A DNA stretch of 64,000 nt, taken from the NCBI GenBank assembly GCA_012845835.1, contig JABAKD010000008.1:11553060-11617059 (forward strand), written 5' to 3'. The first letter of the stretch is position 1. Every line of letters starts with the position of its first letter. The DNA comes from Undaria pinnatifida. Lineage: Eukaryota > Sar > Phaeophyceae > Laminariales > Alariaceae. Positions 10,831 to 22,800 of the stretch are shown one piece after another. The position numbers were made by a program, and so were the translations under genes. The notes under the pieces are model-generated. The model had not been told where the DNA came from. It saw only the letters and a list, made by a program, of their open reading frames with translations, and searched no databases.

Positions 10831-13800
10831 GTGAGAGCAAAACAGGGTTGGATTGGGGAAGGGGGGGGGGGCGGGGTGGTTGCGTCGGCCGTATTGTCGG
10901 CGCCGGCAGCGGGCGGCGGCGCCGACTAAGCTTCCGGATTCTTGTTTTTTGTTTTTTTCTTCGTTTTGGTCGTTTTCGTGTTTTTTTTTTCGTTTCCGTT
11001 TTTGTTTTTGATTCCTTTTTTACTTTTGTCTTGTGGACTTTCGACCTTGAATGTGAGTAAAGCTGGTCGGCGAGAAAAAGAGGGTATGCGCTTGCGCCAG
11101 CTACTACCGCCATAGCTGTGCACGTACACTACTTTTTTATTGGTGTCTTCTCAAACCTCGCCCTGCTACACATCAATCACATGCACGAGCGCCCTTCACG
11201 TGCATTTGCCTATGTGTATGGTGAACGTACAGGAATGGTCAAGACTAGGCAATCTTTACATCGTGGTTTGTGTTTTTTTTTCCATGTCCAGGGGGCCGTC
11301 TTTGTGACAACAAGAAGTAGAAGGTCTCCACTTGTTCCTCTTTTTTTTCGTGCTCTTTTGCTTGCCCTCGTCCTCGTTTGGACAAACAACCTGCGTCTGC
11401 TCCGTTCTCTTTTTTCCCCCCACCATCTCGAGGCCTCTCCACCCACTTCCCTCCTAGATGCTTATTATCATAACCGGAACAGCCCTCGCGGGCAGGTGCA
11501 GCACCGCGGCGTTCTCTCGGGCGTGCTTCCGCGACTGCTGCTGCTGCTGTTCCCCGGCCCTGGCGGCGTGTATCATATTATGACAGAAAATAGCATCAGG
11601 CGTCGGCTGCTGTTGTCGTCTCCTTTTTTTATGACCCTCACTTTCAGCTCTGTTCTATTTTTTGTACAGCACGTAGTGAAACTATTTTAGTATTTATTCG
11701 TAATATAACCTGCCCTGGTACACGGTATATACGATTATTTATGTTGCGATAGTAGTGTCATATTATGTTGCGATAGGTATTATGGAATACAGTACGACGA
11801 TTTTTTACGATTGCGCAAAGTATTTAATCGTCTGTCGATTTTGTTTGTCTTTCCGCTCGTCTTGTGCATGTCTTGCTTTCCGTTTCCTCCACCCTCTCAC
11901 GGAACTTGAAATTCGATTGCCGTTTTGTGAATTCCGTGTTCTTTTTCGTGTACAAACGTTTTTGTTTTTTGGTGATGGCCTTGTTCGATTGCCTGGTTTT
12001 CCCCACGTGGCGGGGTGGGCTGGCTGCGCTAGGGAATGAGGGACAAATCATACCTGTCGTACAAGTACATCAAATGTAAAAGATAAAAAGGATAGCACAT
12101 CGGCCGCATCATACAACGGCAGCAGAAGCGGTTTGAAGCTTGTTTTTGTATTGTTCACGTGCCTTGTGGGTGCTGCCCCAGTTTTCGTCTGCGGCATGTT
12201 CCGCGGACGAGTGACTTGCTGCCTTGTCTTGCCCACGCGATCTGGTCCAACCCCGGCCGAAGTAAGAGGAGGGCCAATCGAGAGGGGTGTCTGGGAAGGG
12301 GGGGCGGGGGGGAGTTGCTTCGTATACGCGTGGTTTGCTCATTGTTTTTTTTTGCGTATAAATAGTGTTTTTCTAGACCTGAAGAGCTTGCTGCTGTTCG
12401 TTACGAGCAGCTGTTTTTTTTTCGTGGTTTCGCTCGCGTCTCGTTACAGTCTTGAATACAAATCGAAAAATATACCAGTACCAGGTACCTGGTACCTGGT
12501 GTAATCAAAAATGTATATATGCGAGGAAAAGGTATCAATAATAGCTAGTACGAGTTGTAAATTGCAAGTAAAATGACGAGGAAAAAATCGTGCGAGGCAT
12601 TTTCGTGTACATGAAGAGCAAGTGTGTCACGGCAGCTGCAGCGCCGGCAGTGGAAATTGTTTATTTTCTCACGAAGATAGCAACTTGAAAGATTGGTGGA
12701 AGATTGTAGTGAAAAATGCATGAAGATCACCTCCAATTCGGATGACTTCGTCCTCTGATGGTTTTTTCCGCATTTTTAGTTTCTCGGTTGTGGACAAAAG
12801 CAGACGGGTTGAAAGTTGAAAAGGGGTCCAATGTGACGGCGAACGCTAGGCTCTATTTGTTTGTTGATCACCTTTTTTTATTTTTATTTTCCAGGCCTTG
12901 CCTGGCAAGCAAGGCTCGTGTGTTGCTTATCCTTTCCTATTTTTCCTTCCTTCTTCGTTCCTCCCTCCATCCCTCAATCTCCCGTCTCGGAGTCGTATGG
13001 TGGCGGTCTACTTGCGCATGGAAGACTCATCTTGTTAATTTTTGTTTCGAAGGCCCCTCGTGGCCATCGTAATGCCTTGCTTGTGGCATGCCTCTCGCTC
13101 CCTTGCCCCCTCCTTCCCTCCCTTCGTCTCGGAGTGGTGTAATGAGCTGGGCTGAGCTCGCTTGTTTTTGCTAGCAATACGCTTGCAGGGTGGCTGTACT
13201 TTTTTTTTTTTTTTTTTTTTTTATCCTCCGGCGGATGGGGAAAAATAAAGCTTTAGCTCACAAAAGTAACCTATCAGAGGTTGACTTGTTCACCTCGGTC
13301 AACCCCTGGCGGGATTCGAACCCGCAATCTTCGCCTTAGGAGGGCTGTACTGGGTTCCTTGTCCTCACCCCTTGCTGCTTATGCTCTATGCTTTTTTGTC
13401 GCTGGATTTGTGTCTCTCCGCAGGACCGAAGCCTGCACTTGCTGGCGCAGAAGTTTGAGAACCAGATATTCACTGCAGCGATGAATGTTGAGGACTACAC
13501 CAGCCGCATCAACAAGAAGCTGAGCAAGGTTCAGAAGGTAAGGGTCTGTTCTGGTTTGGTTTGAGTTTGATCTCCTTTCTTGTCTTTTGGGTTGGTCGTT
13601 GAAGTGGGAGTGGTTGTCAGGTTGGGCTTGGGGTGTGTGGTCGCGTAAGGGCCCTCTCACGTCTGGCCACAATATTACTGATCTGTGCACTAGGGGTGGG
13701 AAGGGGTGGGTGGTTGACGGGGTGGCCTGGCGCCGACTGCACTGCGTGTTTTGTCTTGTCACTCGTTCATTATGTGTTTCACTTTTTACGACAGACCGGG

Positions 13801-16800
13801 CTGTCGCTTTTTTTTGTCATTGACTTTCTCCCACTTTTTTCCAGCCCTTCCCCATCCCTATTAAATAAAAAATCACTCGTGCGTCAGCTGCTGGCTGCTG
13901 GGCCCTAGTCCCGATCCTTGACAGAGTAGAGGAAAGGTCCGTGTGACGGAGAGTTGACGAATCACAAACAGAGAGGACTTGACACCCTCTCTCCCCTTTC
14001 AGGAAGAGACGAGAAATTCATTGAAAAAATCGCGGATTTTTTAGTTGGTTTGGAGCCCACGGTCCAGTGGCATGTCTTGTTTTTGGTTCTGTATTGTACA
14101 TATTTGTCATGGTTTTGGGTTTTGTTTTATGTACTGAACACGAATAGACGACGCACGCCGACACATAGAATATTCTCAAAGGTGACCCCCCCCCCCTCCC
14201 CGCTCCCCAGTCTGGCGTCCCCTCCGTTACCTTCATAGCGGAGGGTCCAAGCAAAATGGCCATTGCCTCTTGCCACTACTGCTGTAGCTGGTGAGCGACA
14301 CTGCTGTGTGTTGCTCGGCTGCAGTTCTATGCTGTTTTGGCTGGCACTGTTAGTTGAAAGATGTAGCGGCACCGGAGAAAGCGGCATTGTTTTCTGTTCT
14401 GGGCCCATGTTTCAGTTTTTTTGGGTCTTGCTTTACAAGTACTTTTTTTCATGTTTTCTGTTTCTTCCTTTCCTTGGGGATACTTGAATACTAAGTATTT
14501 CGCAGCATATATACCAAGTACCTGGTGTTTTACCGGTTATATTTCTACCTTGTACCGTACCCGGATTGACCCCTGATTTTTGTGCGTTACCTAAATATAC
14601 CGGGCCTTAACGCCGTAAGATGGCGAGAGGTTGTTTTTTCACGGTATTGGCACCACGACTATTATTGCCGTCAGTGTTCAGGTGATGATCCATGCAGCGA
14701 TGCTCCTTCTCCTACAGAGTTAGGACGGTCATTTAACACCCAATATTGTTGCTCCCCCCAATGTTAGTTGGATGGCGTCATCGACTGTGTTGCTATTACT
14801 AGTCGCCGGCTCTCTGTTGTGCTTTGTGTAGAAGTTTTTTCGTGCCGTCTTGTTGCCCTTTCTTCCAATTGTTTTTTTTGTTGTTGTATTTTTTTACAGT
14901 AGCGGCTACGGTTTAAGAGAAATACGGGTTTAAGAGAGGTGAATTGGCTGGCACAACCAAAATGGATTGTAGAGAGAACTGGTCTTATATCTACGATTTT
15001 CTCTCAAATCGAGCTGCTGGAAATCACACCACATAGCCATCACACGCATCACACACAGCAGCTGCAGACACCATGCCCTGCGCTGCGGGCAGTCGCTGCA
15101 CAGCTGTCCCCGACCACACGCCAGGCCCACCGAAGTTCACAAATCACCAATGCAGAGGCGTCTGCGGGCAGTACCTCCATGGCACTTGTGGTGTGGTGGA
15201 CCCGGTCGGGACCAGCGAGATGCACCGCATTTGCCACACCTGTGCGACCTCCCGCGAGAGTGAGATATGATTCAAGAGAATATTCTCTTATACCGTAGCC
15301 AATACAGTATAACAGAAAGCCGGATTCAAGAGAGGGAAACTGGGCTGGCACGGACCTCTCTTAAACCGTAGCCGCTACTGTAGTCTGGTATGTTGGCGTA
15401 CCAGGTGCATACTAATTATAGCGTGCAGAACACACATACGCCGGTAGACTTGTAGGATGCTTCCCCTAATTTTGTGTGAGCTTTCTTGAGCATTTTTCCG
15501 TCTCTCCAGAGTCGTATTTCGACCGACCATATGCCATTTCTGAGGACATGAATTTTGGCTTAAAACCCTCATTTCCCATTTTTGTTTGCCCCAGTTCTGA
15601 CAGTTCTGAACAATTCCAGGTACCTGGTACTTTGGTAAGAAAACAGATTAGTTGCGCCAAAATCAAAACGAGACCCTAGAGAAATGGAGACGTTCCCCCC
15701 AAAACCCTCGGATAACCACGGGGTGGAACTTACGGGAGACCTTGAGGAGTGCGTTTGTTTTCGACAGGCCAGCCGAGCAAAGCAGGTATATTTGGCCTAG
15801 AATTCAGTCCTGACAACCATACTTTTTTTGTCTTGTTTTGTTGATGGGTTATTTAATGGAGGCGTCTGAAGGACAGCAGTGTTGTAAAAGTATTTTCAAC
15901 ATGATATAGATCTCACAGCTGGAGTGTATTTTAATTTTTATAATATACGTGAGCTGTGAGTTTGATCAATTTAATCTTCGCGAGCTAATTCCCTGGATTT
16001 TGTCGAGGGCTCTTGTTTATGTTGTGTCTATGAGTTGAATCGGACTTGTTTTTCATTTTCAGCAGAGGGCCGATTTGTTTTCTCTACCGTATAGTAGAAT
16101 TTATCCAAATACGTATACAGTAATACGTACGTAGTTCTCACCAATTTACCTAGTGTGCTGTCTGCACTACTACCCCACAGGTATCTTGTATGCCATGTCA
16201 CCCCATCCTGCTGTACCCAAGTATCTACGTATAATAGTAGTGATGTTATATGTATGATACGTATATCTTACGCCATTTAGTCGTGTGCTGTGTGCACTTG
16301 AACTACTGCTGTGTTTTATATACCATGTCTCCCTCTGCAATATGGAATATGCAATATTTATCCGTACAGCTGTACCCCATACGATGGAGTGGTGCTTTTC
16401 TTTTGACTGTTTTTTTCGTAAACTAAATGATCAGTGGAGCTTGACGTAGCAACTCGGGACATTTGATACATAGCTGGTATTTGGTCAAAGTTTGTTGACG
16501 TCATCTGAGTTTCGTATATATGCCCCCATAGTCGTACACATATTTTGAACATGTTCGTCTAATGGGCAGAATGGGCTCGTTTTACACTGCATGAAAAATG
16601 TTGTCAACACTATGTAAGCACCGCGTCAGAGTCGGATTCTCAAGTATGGCTGAATCGAGTGTGGGCGGTATTTTTATACCAGCACGAATGAATTAGTCCT
16701 TTTCACCGGGCACCGGGTATTGTATATTTTATGTTTGTTTTTCTTCAAAATACAGCGGTAGCTCCGACCGAGTGTTGTATTTTTTGTGTTTGTATTTTCT

Positions 16801-19800
16801 TCAAAATACAGCGGTAGCTCCGACACCAGGGCCCGCTCTCGCCTAACATTTTTTTTTTTTTCGCTCACATGTACCATCTACGTACTGACATTGTTTTCGC
16901 ACCTTTGCTTTTTCCTTGTCCTGATGCATACATAACTTGAATCCAGAGTCACTACGTAAGCAGGCTCTTCTCTACCCTCCCCGCTATACGATATTCGTGC
17001 CTTCAACTTGATCGCGAGACGACTTACGCCCTTAAAACTCTCGTCGACTTACTTGAAACGCCTACTCACGCTGCAAGGCGCTCTCAGTAATTGATCATTT
17101 TGGTCATTATGTGTTGCAAATAAACTTCAAAGTCCGACCCACGTGATTTTCGAACCCGAACCTAACTATACTGTTCACGTTAATCTAACATGACCTGTTA
17201 ATAGTTATAGTTGCATTCTAGGCTAACCACCATCAGCAAACGGCCGGGGCGACCGGCTTACGTTATTAATAGAGGCCCCTGGCACGCGGACGAAAACGTG
17301 GATGCAGGGAAAACCCTCCCTTGTTTTCCTATTTTTCTTGACGAAAACGTGCATGCAGAAAACTGCTCTGTCATTGTTCGTTGTTTTTTTCCGACGGCGC
17401 GATATGTTAAAAACACTATTAACAGACCACCGGGGCGACCGGTTTACATTGGAGGCGGCTGGTACACGGACGAAAACGTGAATATTTTTTTACGGAAACA
17501 TGCAAGCAGGGAAGTGCTCTGTTATTGTTTTTGTTTTTTCCGACGGCGGGAGACGTGAACCCTTTTAGCACCGCAGTCCCGACAAGGGGACAAAACACTT
17601 GGAGGTAGAGCTGAGAAGAACTTGGAATTGAAAAAGGGTTAAAAGCTCAGGGCGCAGGGTACCCCAAGGGCTCGAGGCTCAGCCCATGGATCTACGAAGA
17701 GACCTGTGACAACTTTGATATTTATTGACTTGATAACATTATCCCCTTTACCACTGAATGTCTTCGACTCTACGCTCGTACTCCGGAGTATTTTTTTTGG
17801 GCACCCACGTGGGGGCGGGGGGAAGTTATTTGTGTTGAGGGGGGGGGTGTGGTGTATGATCACTGTTTTGCTTTTGAATTGTTATTTCTATAGAGGGATC
17901 GGCTCTGTCCGACTGACGCGAGCGTGGGTGCACATTTCGCTGACGATGCTGCCCTCAACCACCCCCACCCCTTGTACGAGGCAAGACTATTAATCGACAG
18001 GATAAGACGAAAACGTCAAATATTTTTCAACACGCCAAAACAAACTTTTAACCTTTTTGTTCGGGTGTACTGGTCCTATGTGCAGCAGTTACTGCTGTAC
18101 CTGGTAGTATGTAACTATTTACGTTTATTTTTACGATAGGATTCCGGTTGCGGTGCACTTGAGCGACAGCGACAGCTTTGGGGTAGCGCTGGCTCGCTAG
18201 GCACTTTCATACAAACAGCAAGCTTCTCTTCTTTCTTGTGCAGCAGCGGCGTTGTTGCAACGAACGACCCCCGGTTAGTTTCAAGTGTTTTTTTCTTCCC
18301 CTCCCTCTGTCATTCATTCCCATTCCCTTTTGGACTGCACCCACGTTTTGTTGGGGGGACACCCTTTTGGACTGCACCCACGTTTTGTTGGGGGGACATT
18401 TCACTTGGAAATGGAGTGGGTTAATATTTACAGTTCTTAAATATTACGATGGCTGACAATTTTTCCGTTTCCGTTTTTTGCCGCCGCTGTTGCCGCCGCA
18501 TTCGCTGCCACCACCGTCTCTATCTGCTGGGGTTTGTTGTCCTCTATTGTCCTCTTTCCGATCCTTGCGCACGGCCGTCGGTTGTTTATGAATCGATGAC
18601 GGTGGGACAGGTCCGACAGCAACAGGCGCAACAGGCGGCGGTGCAGGCGGCGGGTGGAACGCAGGACCCGATGTTGGACCAGCAGCTCCAGCAGCGACAA
18701 CTGCAGCAACGACAGCAGCAACACCAAGCGCAGCAGCAACGCCAGGCGCAGGCCCAGCAGCAGCAGCAACAAGCTCAGCAGCAGCAACAGGCGCAGCAGC
18801 AGGCTCAGCAGCAAGCTCAGCAGCAGCAGGCTCAGCAGCAGGCGCAGCAACAAGCGCAGCAACAGGCGCAGCAAGCTCAGCAGGCACAGCATGTCGCGAG
18901 CGGCAGCATGCTTCAGCCGAGCGGCGTTGCGGTTACCCTCTCTGGGTCCTCTACGGGCGCAAGCACCCCGGGCGCGGCAGCGGCGGCGGCAGCCGCCGCC
19001 GCCGCTGCCACTGCCGCGTGGCCCGGCCAGTACACCTCCGCTGACAGCACCATCTCGAGCGCAGCTGCTGCGGCCGCCGCGGCTGCCGGCGGCGCTGTCG
19101 GTGGTGTCGGTGGTAACGGAGTTGGTGGTGTTGTGGGGCGTGCGGGGCGAGGGCCTGGGGGGGCCGCGGCGGGGTACCAGCAGGGACAACCTGCGGGCGC
19201 GTGGGCGGCTGGGCGAGGAGCCGGCGGTAGTGGTGGTGCCGGTGGTGGTGTGAGTGTCGATGCTGCTGCGCAGGCGGCTGCGAATGTTGTCGTGTCGGCG
19301 TCCATGGGAATCGCGCGGCAGGGGTCGTTGGGGCCCGGTGCCGGTGCGCAAGCGATTGTTGGCGGTGTGTCGGCGGGGATAACGATGCCGCCGCACGCGG
19401 GCGTTGCGGGGGGCGGCGGTGTGGGAAGCGCGGGGTCGTCGAGCCAACACGATGCCGTGGTCAAGGAGGAACATGCGAAGCAGATGCGCAGGTTAGTTGG
19501 GTCACAATGTCTCTGGCGGTCGGTCGGTCAGACTGCTGTGCAGGTATATATTTGTGTTTTTTGTTTGGGTGTCGATTGCGGTCCGTGATTGTCGTTTCGT
19601 GGGCGGATTGTATTTGTTGAACGTGAGCTTGGACGGGAACAATGTTGTTGCTGCTTTTCGTCGATATTGCACCAGGTGTTGGTTTTTGTTTTGACTTTGA
19701 ACGCTCCTGCTAGTATTGTACGCTGGAGTGTTGAACATTATTTTTAACCGCTACCGCTACCACTATCGCAACTGCTAACACTACCGCGACAGCTAGTAAT

Positions 19801-22800
19801 ACAATGCCATCTACGTGCTCTGGGTTGTGTATGGCGGAGGAGGTCTGTTCCGGAGTTTACTGGCAACGTGCGCGTGTATTCTGTTGGGGGCTAAAACAGC
19901 TGACACCTGACAAACTTACTGTTAATATCAGCCGCGGCTTGCACTGATGTCGTCTGCGCTCAGTTTTTTCCTACGATAATCAGCCCTCAGCCTTGCCTTT
20001 GATGCCGCTTGGCCCCCCCGCTGGCTGTGTACTGTAGATCATGACCAGTATGATCGTAATTATACAGCGCTTTTCTTGTACTGGTATGCCACAATGTTGG
20101 TCCAAATCCGCTTCAAAAGCTATATGTAATATTTTTGGCTTTTGAGGACGCGTTTTTGTAGCCCTGCGTGCCTTTTGGGTGATCTGATACGCCCTTAACC
20201 CTTTTCGAATACATCTATACTACTGTAAACAATATCCAATCTAATTATCAGTCCTTTCCCCCCCAAAATGTTGGGGCTCGGTTCTATATGGGTCAAGGCT
20301 TTTTGCTACTGCAGAAATTTTCTTAGACTAATTTAATTCAAGTCATTTTCAGTTCTCCCATGAACGTGGACCCAGTTCTTAGTGGAACACCTTCCGTAGA
20401 ACTGCACCTACTTTTTTTTTTTTTTTTAGGCAATCTTCCTGGAGCTAGTTTGAGATACGCTTTGCAGTTTAAAAAGTGGAGGCTGACCGACTGTTGTGAG
20501 TCCTGCCGGTATCAACCGAGAGAACGGACTATGGTAGGGTGTTTTAGCTGCAGTAGATCGGGTTGTCCGCTCGTTTGTGATATGTTTTTCCCCATTTGTC
20601 GAACTGTGCTGGCACTTTTTATTTTTCTCTTGGGTGGCAACTGCTGCTGCCCCTGCGAGCGAGTGGCCGTGGTCGTGGTCGATGTACACCGTTCTCTTTT
20701 GCGCCTTTGGTGCAATCCGCGGTCAAGTTTTTTACGCGTTCCGTTTTCTCCCCCCCCCCCCTCCCCTCCCTGCTTTGAGTATTGGTTCAATGCCGCGTTT
20801 ACTGAAGTCGGAATGTGCGTGACGGGTTAAGCGTTTTTAACTTTTCCTCGCGTAAATAATTCGCAGTAATTTGTCCCCAGACAAACGGATCCAGTTGTTA
20901 CGGTGAATGGTTAACCCATTCCCCACTCATAAAAGTGTCCTATTAATAGTCTAACTCCAAGTGTTTCGTCCCAAAGTCAGGAGTTCGGTGCCGAAAGGGT
21001 TGAAATGTTTTTTGCCCCTGTTGCGCATGTGCCATGACAGTGTCGAACAATATTTGCAAAAACGCCTCTTTTTAATGGTTTGTGCTCTGTCCGCTCCCTA
21101 TAATGGTCGCTGGTCGAGGGGGGCTGGTGCCGTAAACGGCCCGGCTTTTAGTGGCATCTGTCGGCACGACAATATTTATGATGAAATTGGTTCTCCACCC
21201 CAATCCCCTGTTCCTGCCGATCGGCGTTTTGTGACCGTTGCATCTCTATTTGTTTATTTTTCGACAGATAATACATGCGGTTGTAGCATCATATGTACCA
21301 ATACCTTGTACATATTATCTGTATATGATCTGTTCGCCAATGATTCGAAGGCACGCCACGTGAAATGCGAGTTGGGCTGTTGTACATGCCGGTTGCCCCG
21401 GTGGCGTATCAGGTTATCCTCGAGCCTGGTATAGGTCAATTTCGTGAGTTCGAGCCCCGCCGAGTGCATACTCGTATAAGTTCGTTGGGACTTTTTCTTG
21501 TGCACAAATTGACTCGCGGAAAGCGCGAGAGCGTAAGTTAGCAACACTCGATGAAAAATCGGCGAGCAGTGTGATTGCTGAACCATATGCGCAATAGAAA
21601 AATTAATGCAAGAAACGGGGGGGAGAAGGGACGACGCCTGTGACCACGGCTTGTCCAGAATCTGGAAAGTGAAAGTGTGAGAAAAAAGAAGAAACAAAAA
21701 GTCTCAAGTCTTTCGTAAAGGATTATTTTTTAATACTACAGCAGTAGTACGTCGTTTTGTCATACTAATATTTGGACTATAAAAATATATACTACCTGGT
21801 AAGCTTTATTTTTCCCCATCCGCCGAAGGATGAAGAAGAAAGAAAAAAACTACCTGGTATACGTTGCGCAATTAGAATGGGACCTCACGGCGGCCGGCTG
21901 ACGCCCGCCTGCGGCTCCGCGCATGCCCGTATTATCAGCGGATGTGTTACAGTGCGAAGGTCAATCTAGGCCGTGAATGCGGCAGAATATTGCCAAAAAA
22001 TTGCGTAAGAAATAAACCATCCTTGATGGAAGAGAAATAAATAACCGAAAAACAACACAAAGAGAAGGCCACCTGGCACAATTTGCATGTAGCACACAAA
22101 AGCGAAAGCACAACGATTGCCTACTCGAAAGAAACACGATGAAGGAAAGAATGCTTCGAATACCATCACGAGCCATCTCTTATCTGGTACCCTTGTGGGC
22201 CTACGATCGTGCATATGTGTGGTACTCGGCGCACGTCATATCCTACCTACCTGATGGTACGAGTACTACAGTCGCAAAACAATTCAGTACCAACAAACAG
22301 CAAGCAGCAATATAGCAGCAATATAAATAAAATAGCGGTAGCGGCAGCAGTAGTAGCAGTAGTACATGCGGCAGACAGCAGTATCATATCTTGTGCTCGC
22401 GGCAATGCCAGTATGACTTTTCTTTTTTTGGCCCAACATGAAAAACGTATGATACCTGGTATATATCTGCTGGTACGGGTACGAATGCAGTTTTCGGCGT
22501 AAAAAACAGTAAGAAAAGTGGCCATAGCAGTAAGAATCGAACCAAAGGAGCTTGGGGTTTCCAGGGTGCAGAAGCAGAGTTCGGCCCACCTTTGAATGGT
22601 AAGCACGTGTGACTCAGGGCACCGCGCGAGGGCGCCTTGGCCGCCCTCGGCGCAGTAGGTGTCGGGAGCGCGATGAGGGAGTTTTTGGCCGAGGTGAGGT
22701 GACCCTCATCGCGAGCAAACACGAAAGCGGAAAAAACGTGTCTTGAGAAAAGCTGAGGGGCGCTCATAGCGTATGATAGCTGTATGTGTGTTCTTGGCAT

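Larger units (their letters stand above)
13538..18610 (+). other. MED15 intron 2 (5.1 kb)
   Basis: T-rich intron with a TA-flanked inverted-repeat element (14897-15380), tandem duplications at 16140-16335, 16724-16830 and 17231-17560, and a 37-bp direct duplication at 18325-18398. A possible extra mini-exon after the CTTGTGCAG at 18235-18243 (CAGCGGCGTTGTTGC..., then a GTTAGT donor) cannot be excluded, but nothing supports it beyond the splice-like borders. Confidence 0.65.

Noticed and set aside
13290-13345. intact minus-strand tRNA gene
   Set aside because: The T arm is perfect but a proper D arm, anticodon stem and acceptor stem are not visible, and a poly(A) tail follows. A retroposed SINE fits better.
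18437-19474. 345-codon minus-strand frame rich in Leu and Arg
   Set aside because: It is the complement of the CAG/GCG repeats of MED15 exon 3. No independent coding signal.
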